Source of the DNA: Lacrimispora algidixylanolytica
GTDB lineage: Bacteria > Bacillota > Clostridia > Lachnospirales > Lachnospiraceae
Assembly (NCBI RefSeq): GCF_003609635.1
Contig: NZ_MCIA01000031.1
Location: 310,001 to 374,000, forward strand
DNA: 64,000 bases
Reading direction: 5' to 3'
Shown here: positions 37,867 to 48,271 of the stretch, piece by piece
Layout of the letters: every line of letters starts with the position of its first letter
How positions within the stretch are numbered: position 1 is the first letter of the stretch
Made by a program: the position numbers and the translations under genes
The notes under the pieces: generated by a model
Told to the model about the DNA's origin: nothing
The model's database searches: none
The model's input: only the letters and a program-made list of their open reading frames with translations

Positions 37867-39936
37867 ATGCGTAAAACGATTCAATTTTTCGCTACTGCAA
37901 TGACAGTAGCAACAATGTTCACAGTTACCAACACTCAAGCTTTCGCAGCACCATATACCAATAAAGCATTTGAGTTAGTTCAGCCAGATGGAAGTAAGGT
38001 TCAAGTTGAGATTACCGGTGATGAATATTATCAACACATAGAAAGTCCAGACGGATATACACTGATTCGTGATGAAAACGGCTGGATCTGTTATGCCAAA
38101 TTAAACGAAGATCAAACAGAATATGTATCTACTGGAGTCACTTACGACACAAATAATAGCCAAAGATCTAGTGAACCACAACGAGGCGGCGGCGGTCTTG
38201 AAAAGCATTTAAAAATCAAGAATGATGCGGTAAAAGAAAAGGCGGAAGAAGTAAGAAAAAGACTTCATGGAACCGACTTTAAAAACACTCCAAATTTTGA
38301 AGACGGAAACAGCAATGGTTTACTGGATTCCAAATTAGCAGCTTCCGGTGACGTAAAAGGCCTGACCATTTTAATTGATTTCCCAGGTACCAAAAGCGAT
38401 ATCTCTCAATCTGATATCAATGATTTCTTTAACAAAACTGGTTATCGAGGTTTTAATAATAATGGATCTGTCAGAGATTATTATTATGATGTGTCTGGCG
38501 GAAGAGTTACATATACCAATACTTTAATAGGATTTTATACCGCAAAACACCCTAAGTCTTATTACGATGACATCTATGAGCAAACAGGTTCCTATGCAAA
38601 ATCTGATGAGCTTGCAGAAGAAGCATTTCAATGGCTAAAGACTTCCGGAAATAACCTTTCATCTTTAACAACGGATTCCAAAGGATACTTAAAAGCAGTT
38701 AATATTCTTTATGCTGGAACTCCTGATGCAGGGTGGGCAAAAGGATTATGGCCTCATCAATCCTGGTATCCAAAGTCCGATAATTTCAATGGTGTTAAAA
38801 TCCAGAAATATGAAATGTCAAATATCGGAAGGGATTTATCACTATATACCATATGCCATGAAAGTGGCCATATGATCTATGGATATCCAGATCTATACGA
38901 TTACGATGGAGATTCTCAGGGTACCGGTACCTATAGCTTAATGAGCACTGTGGCCAATGAGAAAAACCCAACACCACCGGATCCCTATTGCAGAAATATT
39001 ATATCCCGTTGGAACCTCCCTATGAATTTAAATGAATACAATGCCGGAACTACGTTTAAAGCAGTCGCAGATAAGAATGGTAATTCCTATTCCTATAAAT
39101 GGTCAGGTAATCAATCCAAAGAATATTATCTAGTTGAAAATATTCAAAAAAATGGTAGATACGCTGACGTACCAGATGCCGGACTGGCTATTTGGCATAT
39201 TGATGAAAATGGAAATAATTCTAAGAATGAGATGACACCAAACAGCCACTATCTGGTATCTCTTGAACAAGCAGATGGCAATTACGATCTTGAAAGAAAT
39301 AGAAACGGAGGAAATCGAGGAGATTTATTCCGTGGAGGTTATAAGGATTCCTTCACCAGCAATACAACTCCAGATTCTAAATGGTGGAATAAATCCGTTT
39401 CTGGATTAGAGATATCTCAGATAGGCAATCTGGGAAATGAAATGACATTTAAACAATCAGCCTCTAATCAAAATCCAGACCCAGATCCCAATCCAGACCC
39501 TCAAGTAACGAACATAGCCGGACAAGCCACTGCATCAACTTCTTTTGTATCCGATTGGGAAAGTATCAATGCTCTAAATGATGGAATTGATCCTTCTAGC
39601 TCAAGCGATAGAAGCGGCGCTGTTTATGGTAACTGGCCCGAAACTGGTTCACAATGGGTTCAATACGTTTTTAATGAGAATCATACCATATCAAGTTGTG
39701 ACGTTTATTGGTTTAGGGATGGTCAGGGCATTGATGTGCCTTCTTCCTACCGTATTATGTACTGGGATGGAGCCGCTTGGCAGAATGTACCTAATGCCAA
39801 AGGTCTGGGCACAAAAACCAATCAATATAATACTACGACCTTTACTCCTATCACTACAAATGGTATTTCAATCATAATGGATTCAAACGGAAGCAGCTCA
39901 ACAGGAATTATAGAATGGAAAGTGAACGGTAACTAA
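37867..39936 (+). CDS. Secreted M6 family metalloprotease with C-terminal discoidin-like domain
   Basis: A 689-residue exported protease related to immune inhibitor A. Signal peptide 1-28 (cleavage near AFA-AP), a propeptide-like region to about 155, and the catalytic domain with HESGH (331-335) followed by YGYPDLYDYDGD, typical of M6 peptidases. After a short Pro-Asp linker (NPDPDPNPDP, about 542-551) comes an F5/8-type (discoidin/CBM32-like) domain ending in GIIEWKVNGN, which should bind sugars or surfaces. AAAGGA precedes the ATG. It is monocistronic with its own terminator. It likely degrades host or plant proteins outside the cell. Confidence 0.9.
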   Translation: MRKTIQFFATAMTVATMFTVTNTQAFAAPYTNKAFELVQPDGSKVQVEITGDEYYQHIESPDGYTLIRDENGWICYAKLNEDQTEYVSTGVTYDTNNSQRSSEPQRGGGGLEKHLKIKNDAVKEKAEEVRKRLHGTDFKNTPNFEDGNSNGLLDSKLAASGDVKGLTILIDFPGTKSDISQSDINDFFNKTGYRGFNNNGSVRDYYYDVSGGRVTYTNTLIGFYTAKHPKSYYDDIYEQTGSYAKSDELAEEAFQWLKTSGNNLSSLTTDSKGYLKAVNILYAGTPDAGWAKGLWPHQSWYPKSDNFNGVKIQKYEMSNIGRDLSLYTICHESGHMIYGYPDLYDYDGDSQGTGTYSLMSTVANEKNPTPPDPYCRNIISRWNLPMNLNEYNAGTTFKAVADKNGNSYSYKWSGNQSKEYYLVENIQKNGRYADVPDAGLAIWHIDENGNNSKNEMTPNSHYLVSLEQADGNYDLERNRNGGNRGDLFRGGYKDSFTSNTTPDSKWWNKSVSGLEISQIGNLGNEMTFKQSASNQNPDPDPNPDPQVTNIAGQATASTSFVSDWESINALNDGIDPSSSSDRSGAVYGNWPETGSQWVQYVFNENHTISSCDVYWFRDGQGIDVPSSYRIMYWDGAAWQNVPNAKGLGTKTNQYNTTTFTPITTNGISIIMDSNGSSSTGIIEWKVNGN

Positions 39937-39970
39937 GAAGCTAAAGTACCGAATTATATCATAAAAAAAG

Positions 39971-40020
39971 GAACTGTAACCTCAATGCTGGTTAAATAAG
40001 CATTGTGTTTACAGTTCTTT
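39971..40020 (+). terminator. Terminator of the M6 protease gene
   Basis: GAACTGTAA (39971-39979) pairs with TTACAGTTC (40009-40017) and an inner AATGCT pairs with AGCATT; TTTTG follows. Confidence 0.8.
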
Positions 40021-40060
40021 TGATTTGGGATGTGGGGAATATAAGTTCTACCACGTCTCG

Positions 40061-41104
40061 TCACGGAATTACCCGGCGTATGGTAACCGGATTTCTGTAA
40101 TTCCACGTGGATATTTTGATCCCACTTCTTCGGTTTGCTGCATGAACAATTTGACCCTCGCCGATATACATGGCCACATGGTCGATCTGACTGCCGCTGG
40201 AATAGAACAACAAGTCTCCTGGCTCCATATTGGAAGCTGGAACTGCCTCGCCCTCTGATGCCTGCTGTCTTGAAGTCCGGTCAAGCTGTACTCCCGCTGC
40301 GTGCTCCATAACATACTGGACAAAACCGGAACAGTCCGCACCAGTATTAGGATTGGTACCTCCCCAGCGGTATGGCTTTCCAACAAAATTGACCGCATAA
40401 TTTACAACCTGGGAGCGTACATCACTGTTTATTTCCGCTTCCGGTATGGTGTAAGCTATGGTGGCGAATTCTGGGACATAAGCATAAGCAGGCTTACCCT
40501 TGTATTCTATTTGGGCCCAGCCTTTGGATCCGGAAAGGAACCGATAGGTTTCACCCTCATGGATCCTTCCAAGAATCTGGGCATCTGTATTTGGTTGACT
40601 GCGGACACGAAGTGTCTGGGTGTCTACACGAAGCATTAGCTTCATATCATAGTAGGCGATGGCTCTGGCTTCTTTTCCAGTTGCCAAATACTGTCCACAC
40701 ACATAACCGGTTATTTGACCCGATTTTATTTTGTACCAGCCATTCTCCTCCGAAAGCACACTGGCTCCGGAATGACTTCTTAATTTCCCTACTACTTCCG
40801 CATCATTCTTTGGTTCTTTTCTGATATTTAGGGAATCCTCTACAATCGCCACTCCTAGGTTACTAAAGATGGTGCGAAAGGTCCCAATTCTCATTTTATC
40901 CTGCGTAAGACCGGCCGTCTCTTCTCCAGACTTCTGCTTTGTGTTTTCCTGGTACTTGTCCATATAGACATCAATACCAGCTACCGGGGTACCGGTAGTC
41001 ACAGTCGTCTTGGTTCCTGCGGCCTGCACATCTGCTGCTGCGATCCATACGGCACTGCCGCATGCGATTGCAAAGCCCAGCAATTTCCATGCTTTGTCAG
41101 TCAT
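40061..41104 (-). CDS. Exported NlpC/P60 peptidoglycan hydrolase with two SH3 domains
   Basis: A 347-residue wall enzyme. Signal peptide at the N-terminus (VWIAAADVQA-AG), then two bacterial SH3 domains (about 90-145 and 160-220; SLNIRKEPKNDAEVV and TLRVRSQPNTDAQIL) and a C-terminal NlpC/P60 endopeptidase domain with the catalytic Cys in GADCSGFVQYV and His in IDHVAMYIG. Such proteins cut D-Glu-diaminoacid bonds in stem peptides. ATG 41104 has AAGGA 8 bases upstream; the longer TTG-started frame to 41122 overlaps it. It follows ribF by 74 bases on the same strand and could be read from the same transcript. Confidence 0.9.
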   Translation of the reverse strand: MTDKAWKLLGFAIACGSAVWIAAADVQAAGTKTTVTTGTPVAGIDVYMDKYQENTKQKSGEETAGLTQDKMRIGTFRTIFSNLGVAIVEDSLNIRKEPKNDAEVVGKLRSHSGASVLSEENGWYKIKSGQITGYVCGQYLATGKEARAIAYYDMKLMLRVDTQTLRVRSQPNTDAQILGRIHEGETYRFLSGSKGWAQIEYKGKPAYAYVPEFATIAYTIPEAEINSDVRSQVVNYAVNFVGKPYRWGGTNPNTGADCSGFVQYVMEHAAGVQLDRTSRQQASEGEAVPASNMEPGDLLFYSSGSQIDHVAMYIGEGQIVHAANRRSGIKISTWNYRNPVTIRRVIP

Positions 41105-41178
41105 ATGCACGTTCCTTCGCAAGTTTTAAATTTTAATCCAGGCAGACTAGCGCCCTTCTTTCACAACAGGATATTTAC

Positions 41179-42114
41179 TTACTCTGACAGGGTTTTTAAA
41201 TACTCCATACCGTAGTCCCTGTCCTTTTCTATCTGCACTTTTAACTGCTCCAATCCGTCAAATTTCCGTTCAGGGCGGACGAAGTGCAATAGTTGTACTT
41301 CTATAGTCTTTCCATAAATATCCTTATTCATACCATAAATATAAGTTTCTATTCCTACGGGGGATACGCCTTCCACGGTGGGCTTTTTTCCGATGTTGGT
41401 AATCCCTCCATAATACTTGCCATCTATATAAACCTTGGATACATAAACACCAAATATCGGTAGATGTTTTTCCGGTTCCGGAACGATATTAGCAGTTGGA
41501 AACCCTAATACAGGGCCTCCCAAATGATTGCCATGAACCACAGTTCCATGGACTGCGTAAGGTTCGCCTAAAAGCTCATTAGCCTTTTCCATATTACCTG
41601 CATCCAACAGCTCTCTGATGTAAGTACTGCTGATATCACGCAAATCATCTTTTTCTTTCTCAACCACAATCAATTCGTATCCATAACGGTCTTTCCACTG
41701 ATATAAGCTGTCCGCATTTCCTGCACCCATATAGCCAAAGGTACAATCCGTACCTACTACAATGGTTTTTGCATTCATCTGATCTATTAATATCTGCTTT
41801 ACAAACTCCTCAGGTTCCATGTGGGCAGTTTCTTTGGTAAAAGGGTACTCTACCAGATAATCAATGCCCATTCGCTCCAGATTGTTTTTTCTCTCCAGAT
41901 TCGTGGTAATGACCCGTTGAGTGCTCTCCATGTCTATGGCACTAGGGGACATATCAAAGGTAAAGATAGCGATCCCATATCCTTTTTTCCTTTTTACTTC
42001 TGCCATTTCCCATAGAAGCTTCTGGTGGCCCCTGTGACGTCCATCAAACTTTCCAAGAGTCACTACGGAAGGCTCTTCCATATGAAATTCCCTGGTTCCG
42101 GTTATATACTCCAT
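41179..42114 (-). CDS. ribF: Bifunctional riboflavin kinase / FAD synthetase
   Basis: Makes FMN and FAD from riboflavin. The 311-residue protein has the nucleotidyltransferase domain with TLGKFDGRHRGHQ (HxGH-type) and STYIRELL, and the C-terminal kinase domain with GHPVLGFPTANI-like LGGPVLGFPTANI. It is the last gene of the rimP-nusA-infB-truB cluster, 2 bases after truB, the common Firmicute order. Confidence 0.97.
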   Translation of the reverse strand: MEYITGTREFHMEEPSVVTLGKFDGRHRGHQKLLWEMAEVKRKKGYGIAIFTFDMSPSAIDMESTQRVITTNLERKNNLERMGIDYLVEYPFTKETAHMEPEEFVKQILIDQMNAKTIVVGTDCTFGYMGAGNADSLYQWKDRYGYELIVVEKEKDDLRDISSTYIRELLDAGNMEKANELLGEPYAVHGTVVHGNHLGGPVLGFPTANIVPEPEKHLPIFGVYVSKVYIDGKYYGGITNIGKKPTVEGVSPVGIETYIYGMNKDIYGKTIEVQLLHFVRPERKFDGLEQLKVQIEKDRDYGMEYLKTLSE

Positions 42115-42116
42115 CT

Positions 42117-43019
42117 TTAATTTCCTCCCAGAAATACCTTTTGGGGTTTAAGAATGTTTCTTTCTTTGTCAGGCTCATAAACTCCAATAAATTGATTCTC
42201 ACTGTCATAAACTCTGAGCGGACCTTCCTCCGGTGCAGAACTTTCCTGGGCCTGATCTCTTAAAAATGGATTTCCATTATGAACCAATTTATCAAACTCC
42301 GGCTTCATGACAATTGCGGGATAGTCATTAAATACCTTGTCCACTGCAAGGATTCGTTCTCCCAAAGTTCCTTCATCTCTTAGTTCTTCAATTTGAGACA
42401 GAGTAAGACTGTCTTTTAAAAGAAAACCTGAGACCTGAGTACGGACTAATGAATCCATGCAGCCTCCGCAGCCCAGTTTTCTTCCTATATCATAGCAAAG
42501 GGTACGGATATAAGTTCCCTTAGAGCACGTCACGGTCATTGTGACTCTAGGAAGCTCTATGTGATCCACCCGTATCTCCAAAATTTCTACTGGTCTTGCT
42601 TTACGCTCCACTTCTATGCCTTCTCTGGCAAGCTCGTAAAGCTTCTTTCCATCTATTTTGAGAGCAGAATACATGGGCGGAATCTGATTATAAGGACCAA
42701 GAAAGCTTAAGACTGCCTCCCTAACCTCATCTTCCTTTGCATGAACCGGATATTCAGCCAGAATCGTTCCTGTCATATCCTGAGTATCTGTTTCCTTACC
42801 CAGAAGCATAACTGCTTCATAGGTTTTGGTCTTATCCGTGAGCAAATCGCAAAGCTTTGTTGCCTTACCCAGGCAGACTGGGAGTACTCCCTCTGCCATG
42901 GGGTCTAAGGTACCGGTATGTCCTATTTTTTTCTGCTTTAAAATACCCCTCATTTTCGCTACGACGTCATGAGAGGTAAATCCTTTTTCTTTATACACAT
43001 TGATGATGCCGTCTGCCAT
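42117..43019 (-). CDS. truB: tRNA pseudouridine-55 synthase
   Basis: Isomerises U55 in the T-loop of tRNAs. The 300-residue protein has the catalytic motif HTGTLDPMAEGVLPV (Asp39), YEA near 88, and KGTYIRTLCYDIG further on, all TruB hallmarks, with a C-terminal PUA-like extension. It lies 12 bases downstream of nrnA. Confidence 0.97.
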   Translation of the reverse strand: MADGIINVYKEKGFTSHDVVAKMRGILKQKKIGHTGTLDPMAEGVLPVCLGKATKLCDLLTDKTKTYEAVMLLGKETDTQDMTGTILAEYPVHAKEDEVREAVLSFLGPYNQIPPMYSALKIDGKKLYELAREGIEVERKARPVEILEIRVDHIELPRVTMTVTCSKGTYIRTLCYDIGRKLGCGGCMDSLVRTQVSGFLLKDSLTLSQIEELRDEGTLGERILAVDKVFNDYPAIVMKPEFDKLVHNGNPFLRDQAQESSAPEEGPLRVYDSENQFIGVYEPDKERNILKPQKVFLGGN

Positions 43020-43031
43020 CGTCCGTTTCTC

Positions 43032-43982
43032 CTAATTAAGCTGTTTTACAATCTGATCGGACAGATTGTTAATCACATCATGAACGCTCCCTACCATTGT
43101 GCAGCCAGCCGCCTTTTTATGACCGCCCCCGCCAAAGTAAAAAGCGATCTTGCTCACATCAAGTTCAGCCGTAGAACGAAGGCTCACTTTATATTCCCTA
43201 CAGCCAGTTTCATACATGAAAATGGCACATTCCACACCTTCTGTGATCCGAAGTTGGTCAATGATTCCATCCATGTCACTTCCTGAGACGCCGTAGAACT
43301 CCATGTCCTTTTTGTTTATCACACTAAAAATACATTGATTGTCATGAAATGAGATACTTTCTAGCAATGCTCTTCCTAGTATCTGATTTTGTATATATGT
43401 TTTCCGGTAAAAACTATCATCGATGATTTTGGAAAAATTAATCCCTTTTTCCATCAGCTTTCCGGCTATTTCCATGGTCTTTCTGGATGTAGAGTCGTAC
43501 TTAAACACTCCCGTATCATGTATGATACCAGTATAAATACATTCTGCCACTTCCTTACTGATTTTGTTCTCATTAAGAAGTCCATAAAGCACTTCACAAG
43601 TGGAACTTGCATGCCCTTCCACAATGTTCTCACCTGCATATCCTATGTTGGTGATGTGATGGTCCACACAAATGCTTTTTTTTGCCGCATTCAGATATTT
43701 AACTGCTTCTCCAAGACGAAGGGTATCGCTGCAGTCAAGACATAAACACAGGTCATATTCTTTGTCCTCGGAAAAATCACTGACAATATGATCAAAATGA
43801 TTCAGATAATTAAATTTATCAGACGGTTTTTCAAGATATACCACCGCCTCCACCTGAGGATAATTCTCTTTTAAGTAGTTAAATGCCGCCAGACAGGAAC
43901 CTACGCAGTCCCCGTCCGGACGGACATGGCCCATAATGGCCGCATTCTTTACATTTTCAAGGATTGTATCAAGGTAACTCAA
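43032..43982 (-). CDS. nrnA: DHH/DHHA1 phosphoesterase, NrnA-type oligoribonuclease/pAp phosphatase
   Basis: A 316-residue cytoplasmic phosphoesterase that degrades nano-RNA and pAp. DHH motifs are clear: GHVRPDGDCVGS, LCLDCSDTLR, CVDHHITN and IIHDTGVFKY; the DHHA1 domain ends with FGGGGHKKAAGC. The start is a TTG at 43982 with GGAGG 7 bases upstream; no ATG is better placed. It sits between rbfA and truB as in other Firmicutes. Confidence 0.92.
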   Translation of the reverse strand: MSYLDTILENVKNAAIMGHVRPDGDCVGSCLAAFNYLKENYPQVEAVVYLEKPSDKFNYLNHFDHIVSDFSEDKEYDLCLCLDCSDTLRLGEAVKYLNAAKKSICVDHHITNIGYAGENIVEGHASSTCEVLYGLLNENKISKEVAECIYTGIIHDTGVFKYDSTSRKTMEIAGKLMEKGINFSKIIDDSFYRKTYIQNQILGRALLESISFHDNQCIFSVINKKDMEFYGVSGSDMDGIIDQLRITEGVECAIFMYETGCREYKVSLRSTAELDVSKIAFYFGGGGHKKAAGCTMVGSVHDVINNLSDQIVKQLN

Positions 43983-43994
43983 AGGTGCACCTCC

Positions 43995-44357
43995 TTAATC
44001 TTTGATATCTTTTGTAACCTCATCAATCAGTCTTGACATATTGACACCGTATTCAATGGACTGATCTAAAATGAACTTAATTTGTGGTGTATTACGAAGA
44101 TTAACTCTTCTTGCTAGTTCTCTGCGGATATAGCCTTCTGCACTCTTTAAGCCTTCAATCGTCGCTTTTCCAGCTTCTTCATCTCCAAGTATACTGATAT
44201 ATGCCTTGCAGAATTTTAAGTCAGGAGTCACCTCAACAGAAACTACGGATGTCATAGGATGAATCCTTGGATCTTTGATTCCCAGACGGATGATTTCACT
44301 TAACTCCCTCTGGACCTCCATATTGATTCTTGTATTTTTTATACTGTTTTTACGCAT
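43995..44357 (-). CDS. rbfA: Ribosome-binding factor A
   Basis: A 120-residue KH-like protein that helps 16S 5' end maturation and 30S assembly. INMEVQRELSEII, DPRIHPMTSVVSVEVTPDL and RELARRVNLRNTPQIKFI are typical. ATG 44357 has AAAGGA 7 bases upstream; the longer frame to 44390 begins in the hairpin region after infB. Confidence 0.95.
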   Translation of the reverse strand: MRKNSIKNTRINMEVQRELSEIIRLGIKDPRIHPMTSVVSVEVTPDLKFCKAYISILGDEEAGKATIEGLKSAEGYIRRELARRVNLRNTPQIKFILDQSIEYGVNMSRLIDEVTKDIKD

Positions 44358-44389
44358 GTTATTCCTTTCGCTTTTCATCCACATATTCA

Positions 44390-44415
44390 AAAAGACCAGC
44401 CCGCAATCACGGGCT
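44390..44415 (-). terminator. Partial terminator between infB and rbfA
   Basis: Minus-strand RNA AGCCCG/CGGGCU, 6-bp stem with 6-base loop, followed by GGUCUUUUUG. Short stem, so it should allow readthrough into rbfA. Confidence 0.55.
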
Positions 44416-44445
44416 CATCTTTCTAAAATCCAGGTGAAATGGTTC

Positions 44446-47400
44446 CTAGCGGGGAACCTCCACCATGGCATATGCTTCAATCATATCATCTTCCTGGATA
44501 TCATTAAACTTCTCAAATACAAGACCACATTCATAACCAGTTGCTACTTCTTTTACATCATCTTTAAATCTCTTTAAGGATGCTAATGGTCCATCGTAAA
44601 TCTTCTCTCCAGCTCTTGTGATACGTACGCTGCAGCCTCTTACGAATTTTCCATCCAGGATATAGGAACCAGCAATGGTACCAACACCAGATGCTTTAAA
44701 GGTCTGACGGACAATGGCATGACCAGTAATCTGCTCTTCAAAGATTGGATCAAGCATACCCTTTAAGGCTGCTTCTACATCTGCAATCGCCTGATAGATT
44801 ATTTTGTAAAGTCTTAAATCTACTTTTTCTCGGTCCGCAATGGATTTTGCTGTTACATCAGGTCTTACATTAAAACCAATGATAATAGCGTTTGATGCGG
44901 AAGCCAAGGATACATCGGACTCATTGATGGCACCAACGCCTCCATGAATTACCTTTACCATAACTTCTTCATTAGACAACTTCAAAAGACTCTGTTTTAC
45001 CGCTTCTACAGATCCCTGAACATCAGCCTTTACAATGATTGGCAGTTCTTTAATATTTCCTGCCTTGATCTGGCTGAATAAACCATCTAATGATAACTTA
45101 GCTTTTGTATCTTCCAGTAATTTATTCTTTCCTTCGGAAATAAATGTATCAGCAAAGCTTCTTGCGTCCTTCTCTGTGTCAGTTCCAACAAGAACTTCTC
45201 CAGCATTTGGAACGTCGTTAAGACCTAAAATCTCTACTGGTGTGGATGGGCCAGCCTCTTTCACTCTGCGGCCTTTGTCATCCATCATAGCGCGGACTTT
45301 TCCATAACAAGAACCTGCTGCAACGGTATCGCCAACACGTAAAGTACCCTTTTGTACCAATACGGTAGCAACTGGACCTTTACCCTTGTCAAGCTCTGCC
45401 TCAATAATAAGACCTCTTGCATGGCGGTTTGGATTCGCCTTTAATTCTTTCACTTCAGAAGTAAGAAGAATCATCTCTAGAAGTTCTTTGATTCCTTCTT
45501 TGGTATGTGCAGATACTGGTACAAAGACTGTGCTACCGCCCCAATCTTCAGAAATCAGTTCATGCTCGGACAATTCCTGTTTTGTACGGTCGATATTTGC
45601 ACTTGGCTTATCAATTTTATTGATTGCAACAATAATCTCTACTCCTGCAGCCTTTGCATGGTTAATCGCCTCAACAGTCTGTGGCATTACACCGTCGTCT
45701 GCTGCAACAACAAGGATAGCAATATCTGTAGACTGGGCACCTCTCATACGCATAGCAGTAAAGGCCTCATGTCCTGGCGTATCTAAAAATGTGATCTTCT
45801 GTCCGTTGATTTCGACTGTATAAGCACCGATATGCTGGGTAATACCGCCTGCTTCTCTGGTGGTTACACTCGTCTGACGGATTGCATCAAGAAGTGAAGT
45901 TTTACCGTGATCAACATGGCCCATAACGCATACTACTGGCGGTCTGGTTACCATAGTCGTGGCATCTTCTTCTTCCTCTTTTAACAACTCTTCTATTACA
46001 TCAATCTTAATTTCTTTTTCGCAGAGCACTTCGTATTCCATAGCAATCTCTTCTGCCTGCTCAAAGTCGACATCTGTATTTAAAGTAACGATTTTGCCCT
46101 GTAAAAACAGTTTTTTTACGATAGCTGATGGCTGAAGTTTCATCTTTTCTGCAAGCTCTTTGATGGTCAGGATTTCTGGAAGTATAATAGTCTTTACTTC
46201 CTGAACCTTAGCCTCTCTGTGAGACGGTGGCTGAATGGCACCTTTAAAGCCCTTACCGCCTTTTGCCTGACCCTTGTTAGCAACATCATCTTTATCTCTC
46301 TTATCGAATCTATCATTCTTATAGGTATTCTTTACAGCAGCACGGTTGTTGGTTGGCTTTGACTGGATTGGAGTATCAAAGGACTTTGTTCCAGCATCTC
46401 TACCAGTACGACCTCCTGGTCCCTGTGGTCTTCCATCACGATTTCCCTGATAGCCGCCCTGTCCTTGTGGTCTTCCATCACGGTTTCCCTGATAGCCGCC
46501 CTGACCCGCTGGTCTGTTTCCTTGATAACCGCCCTGGCCCGGTGGTCTGTTACCCTGATAACCGCCCTGACCCGCTGGTCTGTTTCCTTGATAGCCACCC
46601 TGACCCGCTGGTCTGTTTCCTTGGTAGCCACCCTGACCCGCTGGTCTGTTTCCTTGATAACCGCTACCTTCTGGTCTGTTACCCTGATAGCCGCCCTGAC
46701 CTGGAGGTCTGTTTCCTTGGTAACCACCCTGACCCTGTGGTCTGTTTCCTTGATAGCCGCTACCCTCTGGTCTATTACCCTGATAGCCGCCCTGACCCGC
46801 CGGTCTGTTTCCTTGATAGCCGCCTTGACCCTGTGGTCTGTTTCCTTGATAGCCGCCCTGACCCTGTGGTCTGTTTCCTTGATAGCCGCTACCCTCTGGT
46901 CTATTTCCCTGATAGCCGCCCTGACCCGCCGGTCTGTTTCCTTGATAGCCGCTACCTTCTGGTCTGTTTCCTTGATAGCCGCCCTGACCCTGTGGTCTGT
47001 TTCCTTGATAACCACCCTGACCTTCTGGTCTGTTACCTTGGTAGCCACCCTGGCCCTGTGGTCTATTACCCTGGTAACCACCCTGGCCCTGTGGTCTATT
47101 ACCCTGGTAACCGCCCTGGCCCTGTGGTCTATTTCCTTGGTAACCACCCTGGCCCTGTGGTCTATTACCCTGGTAGCCGCCCTGACCTTGTGGTCTGCTG
47201 CCTTGGTAGCCAGTAGCGTTGTCTTTGTTCCCATCCGTAGTTGGTGTGGTAGACTGCTCGCCTACTTGCTGACTTCTTGCGGGATACTCTCTTTGAGCAC
47301 CAGGCTGGCTTGGTCTTTGATTACTTGTGCCCTGGCCCTGTGGCTTATTCTGCGCATTCTGGGGACGAAATACTGCTGCTATTTTCTTCTTTGGTGCATC

Positions 47401-47601
47401 CGGATCATCTCCACCTGATGCCTCTGTATGTCCTTGGGTGCTTGTTTTGCTATGGCCGCCCACTTCTTTTTTTACAATTGATGCCTGTTCTTCTGAAATA
47501 TTTGATGAACTTTTTAAACTTACATTGTGTTTTTCCAATATATCCAGTATCTCCTTACTGCTGTCTTTGCCGAGTTCCTTTGCCAGATCATATACTCTCA
47601 T
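44446..47601 (-). CDS. infB: Translation initiation factor IF-2 with a long Gly-Gln-Arg repeat domain
   Basis: The GTPase that brings initiator tRNA to the ribosome. Of 1051 residues, the N-terminus has the IF2-N motif ([10 protein letters not shown]), then about 130-400 is a tandem repeat, about 402-470 is a basic linker, a second IF2-N ([21 protein letters not shown]), and the GTPase core with GHVDHGKT near 558, [12 protein letters not shown], followed by domains II, III and the C-terminal tRNA-binding domain. ATG 47601 has GGAGG 6 bases upstream. It overlaps ylxQ by 14 bases. The protein is much longer than B. subtilis IF-2 (716) because of the repeat, which is positively charged and disordered-looking. 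Confidence 0.97.
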   Translation of the reverse strand: MRVYDLAKELGKDSSKEILDILEKHNVSLKSSSNISEEQASIVKKEVGGHSKTSTQGHTEASGGDDPDAPKKKIAAVFRPQNAQNKPQGQGTSNQRPSQPGAQREYPARSQQVGEQSTTPTTDGNKDNATGYQGSRPQGQGGYQGNRPQGQGGYQGNRPQGQGGYQGNRPQGQGGYQGNRPQGQGGYQGNRPEGQGGYQGNRPQGQGGYQGNRPEGSGYQGNRPAGQGGYQGNRPEGSGYQGNRPQGQGGYQGNRPQGQGGYQGNRPAGQGGYQGNRPEGSGYQGNRPQGQGGYQGNRPPGQGGYQGNRPEGSGYQGNRPAGQGGYQGNRPAGQGGYQGNRPAGQGGYQGNRPPGQGGYQGNRPAGQGGYQGNRDGRPQGQGGYQGNRDGRPQGPGGRTGRDAGTKSFDTPIQSKPTNNRAAVKNTYKNDRFDKRDKDDVANKGQAKGGKGFKGAIQPPSHREAKVQEVKTIILPEILTIKELAEKMKLQPSAIVKKLFLQGKIVTLNTDVDFEQAEEIAMEYEVLCEKEIKIDVIEELLKEEEEDATTMVTRPPVVCVMGHVDHGKTSLLDAIRQTSVTTREAGGITQHIGAYTVEINGQKITFLDTPGHEAFTAMRMRGAQSTDIAILVVAADDGVMPQTVEAINHAKAAGVEIIVAINKIDKPSANIDRTKQELSEHELISEDWGGSTVFVPVSAHTKEGIKELLEMILLTSEVKELKANPNRHARGLIIEAELDKGKGPVATVLVQKGTLRVGDTVAAGSCYGKVRAMMDDKGRRVKEAGPSTPVEILGLNDVPNAGEVLVGTDTEKDARSFADTFISEGKNKLLEDTKAKLSLDGLFSQIKAGNIKELPIIVKADVQGSVEAVKQSLLKLSNEEVMVKVIHGGVGAINESDVSLASASNAIIIGFNVRPDVTAKSIADREKVDLRLYKIIYQAIADVEAALKGMLDPIFEEQITGHAIVRQTFKASGVGTIAGSYILDGKFVRGCSVRITRAGEKIYDGPLASLKRFKDDVKEVATGYECGLVFEKFNDIQEDDMIEAYAMVEVPR
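46418..47213 (-). repeat. In-frame tandem repeat inside infB
   Basis: About two dozen copies of a 33-base unit, with some 30- and 42-base versions, encode GYQGNRPxGQG (x = Q, A, E or P), [10 protein letters not shown] and [14 protein letters not shown]. All unit lengths are multiples of three, so the frame is kept and the other frames also stay open. Copy number may vary between strains. Confidence 0.9.
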
Positions 47602-47986
47602 GCTTTCCTCCATTCTGTGCGCACTCTACAGCACATGCGGGTAGATGTGAAGGCTCATTCTCACACTCACTACCGACCATTGTATTCATTAGTTTCACGA
47701 CTGCCTTAGCAAACCCATTATCTATGATAACAAGAGACGCCCTCATCTCCTTGCCCATAGCGTGGCCCAGTTCATCTTTACTTGCAAAGAAGTAGATTGG
47801 AACTTTATAGAAAGTACACATGTTGGTAAACATCTTTTTTGTATTATCCGAGGCTTCTTCTGAAACGATTACTAATGACGCTTTTCCTGATTTTACAGAT
47901 TTTTCTGTCATAAACTCACCACTGCCAATTTTTCCTGCTTTGGTGGCTAGACCAATCAGATTCAGGATCTTCTGTTTGTTATCCAA
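47588..47986 (-). CDS. ylxQ: YlxQ, L7Ae-like RNA-binding protein
   Basis: A 132-residue protein of the L7Ae/L30e/S12e/Gadd45 fold. [19 protein letters not shown] is the diagnostic N-terminus and [18 protein letters not shown] continues the fold; it probably binds kink-turn RNA on the ribosome. The tail is Cys/His-containing and longer than usual. It overlaps ylxR by 8 bases and infB by 14, as is usual in this operon. Confidence 0.9.
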   Translation of the reverse strand: MDNKQKILNLIGLATKAGKIGSGEFMTEKSVKSGKASLVIVSEEASDNTKKMFTNMCTFYKVPIYFFASKDELGHAMGKEMRASLVIIDNGFAKAVVKLMNTMVGSECENEPSHLPACAVECAQNGGKHESI

Positions 47987-48248
47987 TCTGCTCCATCTCC
48001 TTTTCCATTGCTTCGTATACTTCCTTTGGAATTGCCATCTTAAAGGAACGTTCCAGTCCTTTATTCTTCACTGCCTTACGGAAACACTCCATAGATGCGC
48101 AGAGATAAGCACCACGGCCGTTTTTACGACCGGTTGCATCAAGAATAATATCATCCTCCGAGGTCTTTAACACACGAATCATCTCTTTTTTACTTTTCAT
48201 CTCACCACAGCCAATACACTGTCTGAGTGGTATTTTTTTTGTACTCAA
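47979..48248 (-). CDS. ylxR: YlxR/RnpM, RNase P modulator-like protein
   Basis: An 89-residue basic protein with the DUF448 pattern: PLRQCIGCGEMKSKKEMIRV, then GRKNGRGAYLC and CFRKAVKNKGLERSF. In B. subtilis the family binds RNase P RNA. The start is TTG 48248 behind AGGAAGTGA; there is no upstream in-frame ATG. It follows nusA by 23 bases. Confidence 0.93.
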   Translation of the reverse strand: MSTKKIPLRQCIGCGEMKSKKEMIRVLKTSEDDIILDATGRKNGRGAYLCASMECFRKAVKNKGLERSFKMAIPKEVYEAMEKEMEQIG

Positions 48249-48271
48249 GTTTCGATCACTTCCTGTTTTCT

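Noticed and set aside
46332-47418. Three long open frames (about 290-320 codons) on both strands across the infB repeat
   Set aside because: They exist because the repeat unit is a multiple of three without stops in other frames; the products are monotonous ([11 protein letters not shown]-type), have no ribosome sites, and overlap a clear IF-2 gene.
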